17,193 nt of DNA from Pseudomonadota bacterium (lineage in GTDB: Bacteria; Pseudomonadota; Alphaproteobacteria; Rhizobiales; Devosiaceae): NCBI GenBank assembly GCA_023433775.1, contig JAEYTY010000029.1, positions 1 to 17,193 on the forward strand, written 5' to 3'. The notes beneath the pieces are model-generated. The model searched no databases and was not told where the DNA came from. It worked only from the letters and a program-made list of their open reading frames with translations. Below are positions 14,645 through 17,193 of the stretch, one piece after another. How positions within the stretch are numbered: position 1 is the stretch's first letter; each line of letters opens with the position of its first letter. The position numbers and the translations under genes are program-made.

Positions 14645-15595
14645 TTAGGAATTGAGTTGAGCAACGAACGCATCGACATCGGCAGGCGCTGAAACGGCCT
14701 GCGCGGCTACGTCCGGCGCGATGCGTTTCGCCAGGCCTGTCAGGACCTTGCCCGTGCCCAATTCAACCAGATTGGTCACGCCGCCCTGCCCCGTAAGCCA
14801 GGTTACGCTCTCGGTCCAGCGCACAACACCGGTCACCTGCTCCACCAGACGCTGGCGGATCTGTGCCGGGTCCGAAATCGGGCTGGCCAGCACATTGGAC
14901 ACCAGCGGCACGACCAGCGCCTTCATCTCGACTTCGCCCAGCGCCGCCGCCATGGCTTCAGCAGCCGGCTGCATCAGCGCGCAATGGAAAGGCGCGCTTA
15001 CCGGCAGCAACAGCGCCCGCTTGGCGCCCTTGCCCTTGGCAATCTCAACGGCCCGCTCAACAGCTGCCACCGCGCCCGAAATAACCACCTGGCCCGGTGC
15101 ATTGTCATTGGCCACGTCACACACATCGCCCTGCGCCGCTTCGGCAGCCACAGCCTTGGCCGTCTCCAGATCAAGCCCCAGCAGCGCTGCCATGGCGCCG
15201 TGGCCCACGGGCACGGCCTTCTGCATGGCCTGCCCGCGCGTGCGCAGCAGCCGCGCCGCATCGGTCAGCGAAAATGTGCCGGCCGCGCACAGCGCTGAAT
15301 ATTCACCCAGCGAATGGCCAGCGACGAATTTGGCGTGCTGGGCCAGCGTAACGCCCTTTGCTTCGAGCACGCGCATGACCGCAACGCTCACCGCCATCAG
15401 GGCCGGCTGGGCGTTTTCCGTCAGGCGCAGAATGTCCTCAGGCCCCTCAAACATGGTCGCCGACAAACGCTGCCCCAGCGCCTCGTCAACCTCATGAAAG
15501 ACCGCGCGCGCCTCGGGATAGGTCGCTGCAAGGTCCTTGCCCATGCCAACGGCCTGGCTGCCCTGGCCGGGAAAGGTGAATGCAAATTTGGTCAT
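14645..15595 (-). CDS. fabD: Malonyl-CoA-ACP transacylase
   Basis: A 316-residue FabD. It moves malonyl from CoA to acyl carrier protein, giving the two-carbon donor for elongation. FPGQGSQAVGMG (8-19) forms the oxyanion region; S95 in GHSLGEYSAL is the nucleophile; R120 binds the malonyl carboxylate; H204 in SAPFHCALM completes the dyad. The frame is open 40 codons upstream, but that extension (to 15715) has no family similarity, while the ATG at 15595 has AGGGGA 8 nt before it and gives the standard MTKFAFTFPGQGSQ, so I chose it. It is the first gene of the fab cluster and is divergent from the tetR gene. Confidence 0.95.
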   Translation of the reverse strand: MTKFAFTFPGQGSQAVGMGKDLAATYPEARAVFHEVDEALGQRLSATMFEGPEDILRLTENAQPALMAVSVAVMRVLEAKGVTLAQHAKFVAGHSLGEYSALCAAGTFSLTDAARLLRTRGQAMQKAVPVGHGAMAALLGLDLETAKAVAAEAAQGDVCDVANDNAPGQVVISGAVAAVERAVEIAKGKGAKRALLLPVSAPFHCALMQPAAEAMAAALGEVEMKALVVPLVSNVLASPISDPAQIRQRLVEQVTGVVRWTESVTWLTGQGGVTNLVELGTGKVLTGLAKRIAPDVAAQAVSAPADVDAFVAQLNS

Positions 15596-15650
15596 GGTTG
15601 GTCCCCTGCCCTCAACGCCTGTAGTCTCTGCGCGACATATGTTCGGCGGC

Positions 15651-15679
15651 GTTTGCCGAATGGGTGTGGCAGAGTCAAG
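15651..15679 (-). promoter_or_regulatory. Candidate fabD promoter
   Basis: On the minus strand a perfect CTTGAC (15679-15674) is followed by a 17-nt spacer and a weak -10 GCAAAC (15656-15651), about 55 nt before the fabD ATG. A perfect dyad TTCGGC (15642-15647) with GCCGAA (15655-15660) overlaps the -10 and could be a repressor site. Confidence 0.35.
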
Positions 15680-15773
15680 GCAAGTCGACGCTGCACCGGC
15701 ACTTAGGCCGGGCAAAAACGAACCGGCACATCATCGGCCAGATTGATCCGGGAGACAATAAGACAAGCTCGAT

Positions 15774-15802
15774 CTTTACGACTGACTGACAGTCAGTTAT
15801 AC
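15774..15802 (+). promoter_or_regulatory. Promoter of the tetR-glycosyltransferase operon
   Basis: CTTTAC (15774-15779) is one base from the CTTGAC -35 used in alphaproteobacteria, and TTATAC (15797-15802) is a good -10 at 17-nt spacing. The spacer is almost exactly filled by a perfect 17-nt palindrome. Transcription would start near 15809, giving a leader of about 24 nt to the ATG at 15833. Confidence 0.55.
15781..15797. promoter_or_regulatory. Operator O1, perfect palindrome
   Basis: ACTGACTG-A-CAGTCAGT is a perfect odd-centred palindrome with 8-bp arms, the size and symmetry expected for a TetR-family dimer. It lies between the -35 and -10 of the regulator's own promoter, so binding should block RNA polymerase. 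That the downstream regulator binds it is inferred. Confidence 0.7.
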
Positions 15803-15817
15803 CGACCAGCAGTCAGT
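15801..15817. promoter_or_regulatory. Operator O2, degenerate copy of O1
   Basis: ACCGACCA-G-CAGTCAGT repeats O1 exactly 20 bp further on. The right arm is identical and the left arm keeps 5 of 8 bases. Two helical turns of spacing puts both sites on the same face of the DNA, which suits two dimers side by side. Confidence 0.5.
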
Positions 15818-15832
15818 CAATGGAAAATTTCC

Positions 15833-16546
15833 ATGCCCCGCGTGGTCAAACATCCGGAAATTCGACGTGCCGAACTCGTATCGGCGGCTCAGGCCCTGTT
15901 CTTCGAACGGGGCTATGACGCCACCAGCGTTGAGGACATCATCCGGCGCTCGGGCGTGTCAAAAGGCGCTTTCTACTACTACTTTCCCACCAAGGACGCC
16001 GTGCTCGAAACCATGGCCCGGCAGATGGCCGAGACGGCGGTCGCCGACCTGCAGGATATTTTGGACGATCCGGGCCTCAATGCCTTCGAGCAGTTGAACG
16101 CCGTGTTCCGCCGCAGCCGTCGTGCCAAAATCGACCAGGCCGCAGAAATTCTGAGCTATTTTGAAGCCCTGTTTCGTCCCGAAAATCTGTCCCTTTACCA
16201 CCGCATCCACAATGCGGTGAGCGAGGTCATGGCGCCCATCCTGAGCACCATCATAAGCCGTGGTGTTGCTGAACGCTCCCTGACGTCTAATGCGCCGGAG
16301 ATAACAGCCGAAATTCTCCTCGGACTGGTATCAACGAGCCATCGCAGCGTGGCCAGGCTGTTTGCTGCCCGCAGCGACGAAGAATTTCGTCTGGCGGCGG
16401 ATGAGTTTGAACGCCGCTGGCGGGCACAGGGCGTCGCCATGGATCGCATTCTCGGCCTGCCCGATGGGAGCCTCGACTTGATAGAGCCCGGTTTTGCAGA
16501 TGCGATGTTTGCGCACTGGCGGCAAAAGCAGCGGCACGGAGCCTGA
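15833..16546 (+). CDS. TetR/AcrR-family transcriptional regulator
   Basis: A 237-residue regulator. The N-terminal helix-turn-helix spans about 12-55 (LVSAAQALFFERGYDATSVE, then DIIRRSGVSKGAFYYYF), with the family signature SKGAFYYYFPTKDAVL. The rest (about 65-210) is helical and should form the ligand pocket and dimer face; its ligand cannot be told. The frame is open upstream to 15743, but that start would lie before the promoter, and the ATG at 15833 gives a normal N-terminus. A 15-nt palindrome ATGGAAA-A-TTTCCAT (15820-15834) overlaps the start codon. It is 2 nt from the downstream glycosyltransferase, so the two are one operon, presumably autorepressed through O1/O2. It could also act on the divergent fabD. 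Confidence 0.88.
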   Translation: MPRVVKHPEIRRAELVSAAQALFFERGYDATSVEDIIRRSGVSKGAFYYYFPTKDAVLETMARQMAETAVADLQDILDDPGLNAFEQLNAVFRRSRRAKIDQAAEILSYFEALFRPENLSLYHRIHNAVSEVMAPILSTIISRGVAERSLTSNAPEITAEILLGLVSTSHRSVARLFAARSDEEFRLAADEFERRWRAQGVAMDRILGLPDGSLDLIEPGFADAMFAHWRQKQRHGA

Positions 16547-16548
16547 CA

Positions 16549-17193
16549 ATGCGGTTCTCGATCCACACATTGGGTACGCGCGGCGACCTGCAACCCTATC
16601 TGGCGCTGGCCCGCGGCCTCGTGCAGCGCGGGCATGACATGCAGATCATTGCCCCGGCGCAATTCGCCGACATGGTTGAGGCCGAAAATATCACCTTCGC
16701 TGCCTTTCCAGCCAAATTCCTGGAACTGCTCGATTCTCAGGAGGCGAAATCCCTCATCGGTCAGTCAAAGCCCGGCTTCGGCGCGGGCCTCAAACTGCTC
16801 AAGCACTATCGCGGTATGATGCGGGAGGTGCTGGACATCGAATGGACGGCAGCGCGAGACTTTGCCCCCGACGCTATTCTCTTTCACGCCAAGGCCCTTG
16901 GCGCACCCCATATTGCCGCCCGCCTCGGCATTCCGAGCTTTCTTGCTTCGCCCCTGCCCGGCTTCACGCCCACCAGCGCCTTTACCACGCCAATACTGCC
17001 CTTTGCCTCGCTCGGGCCGCTCAATTGGTTGAGCCATGGTCTGATGATTCATGGCGGCGGCTTAATCTTCAGGAACACCATCGGCCAGTGGCGACAGGAA
17101 AGCCTCGGGCTGCCGAAAGGCAAGCCTGCACGTCCGCTGGGCACGCTTTATGGCTATAGCCCTCATGTGCTGCCAAAGCCTGCAGATTGGGGC
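16549..17193 (+). CDS. Family-1 glycosyltransferase (sterol/macrolide UGT-like), N-terminal part
   Basis: The first 215 residues are visible and the frame is open to the window edge. LGTRGDLQPYLALARGLVQR (8-27), then GHDMQIIAPAQF, is the N-terminal acceptor domain signature of GT1 enzymes of the UDP-glucose:sterol glucosyltransferase type; APHIAARLGIPSFLASPLPG is the next conserved block. The nucleotide-sugar domain lies beyond the edge, so donor and catalytic completeness cannot be judged. No signal peptide or membrane segment is evident; such enzymes act in the cytoplasm on lipids or small hydrophobic molecules. It starts 2 nt after tetR and is presumably controlled by it, a layout common for detoxification or lipid-modification genes. 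Acceptor unknown. Confidence 0.82.
   Translation, partial: MRFSIHTLGTRGDLQPYLALARGLVQRGHDMQIIAPAQFADMVEAENITFAAFPAKFLELLDSQEAKSLIGQSKPGFGAGLKLLKHYRGMMREVLDIEWTAARDFAPDAILFHAKALGAPHIAARLGIPSFLASPLPGFTPTSAFTTPILPFASLGPLNWLSHGLMIHGGGLIFRNTIGQWRQESLGLPKGKPARPLGTLYGYSPHVLPKPADWG

Noticed and set aside
13887..14648. 253-codon plus-strand frame across fabG
   Set aside because: Antisense shadow of fabG, which has a full catalytic set.
14721..15497. 258-codon plus-strand frame across fabD
   Set aside because: Antisense shadow, Ser/Ala/Pro-rich with no family resemblance.
15596..15715. 40-codon N-terminal extension of fabD
   Set aside because: It would cross the candidate fabD promoter and lacks similarity; the ATG at 15595 has a good ribosome site.
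1..17193. Mobile elements, CRISPR, tRNA or defence-system genes
   Set aside because: Read on both strands; no transposase, integrase, repeat-spacer pattern, cloverleaf or nuclease/helicase defence gene is visible.

Overview
The window is GC-rich chromosomal DNA from a Gram-negative alphaproteobacterium. Gene content and order point to the Rhizobiales/Hyphomicrobiales, possibly a Devosia-like lineage; the order-level guess rests on the lptF-lptG-lptD-surA-pdxA-rsmA / gmk-mltG-fabF-acpP-fabG-fabD arrangement and the genus is only a guess. Most of the window is core housekeeping DNA. I see no rRNA, tRNA, CRISPR array, insertion sequence or phage gene.

Layout. (1) 2-1443, plus strand: two tandem paralogues of an exported DUF4344-type putative metallopeptidase, the first cut by the window edge. 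(2) 1464-2524, minus strand: holC (DNA polymerase III chi) overlapping a short YitT-like membrane protein gene by ATGA. (3) 2703-10046, plus strand: lptF-lptG-lptD joined by 4-nt overlaps, then surA-like, pdxA and rsmA (pdxA-rsmA again overlap by ATGA). A strong hairpin followed by TTTT sits just before pdxA. (4) 10075-15595, minus strand: the fatty-acid cluster fabD-fabG-acpP-fabF, then mltG and gmk, with hairpin terminators after fabF and after mltG. (5) 15774-17193, plus strand: a TetR-family regulator whose promoter carries a perfect operator-like palindrome, followed after 2 nt by a family-1 glycosyltransferase that runs off the window.

How the genes work together. LptF and LptG are the inner-membrane permeases and LptD the outer-membrane translocon of the lipopolysaccharide export machine. 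A SurA-type periplasmic chaperone, the kind that assists LptD folding, is next door. PdxA makes a pyridoxal phosphate precursor and RsmA matures 16S rRNA. The minus-strand set builds and elongates fatty acids (FabD, FabG, AcpP, FabF), sets glycan strand ends (MltG) and supplies GDP (Gmk). The region is therefore largely about envelope construction.

The points most worth a second look are the operator built into the tetR promoter, an LptD with only two cysteines and no C-terminal partner, the surA/pdxA attenuator-like hairpin, the tandem DUF4344 pair, and the absence of pepA and yicC from their usual places. I did not find convincing evidence of an entirely new multi-gene system.
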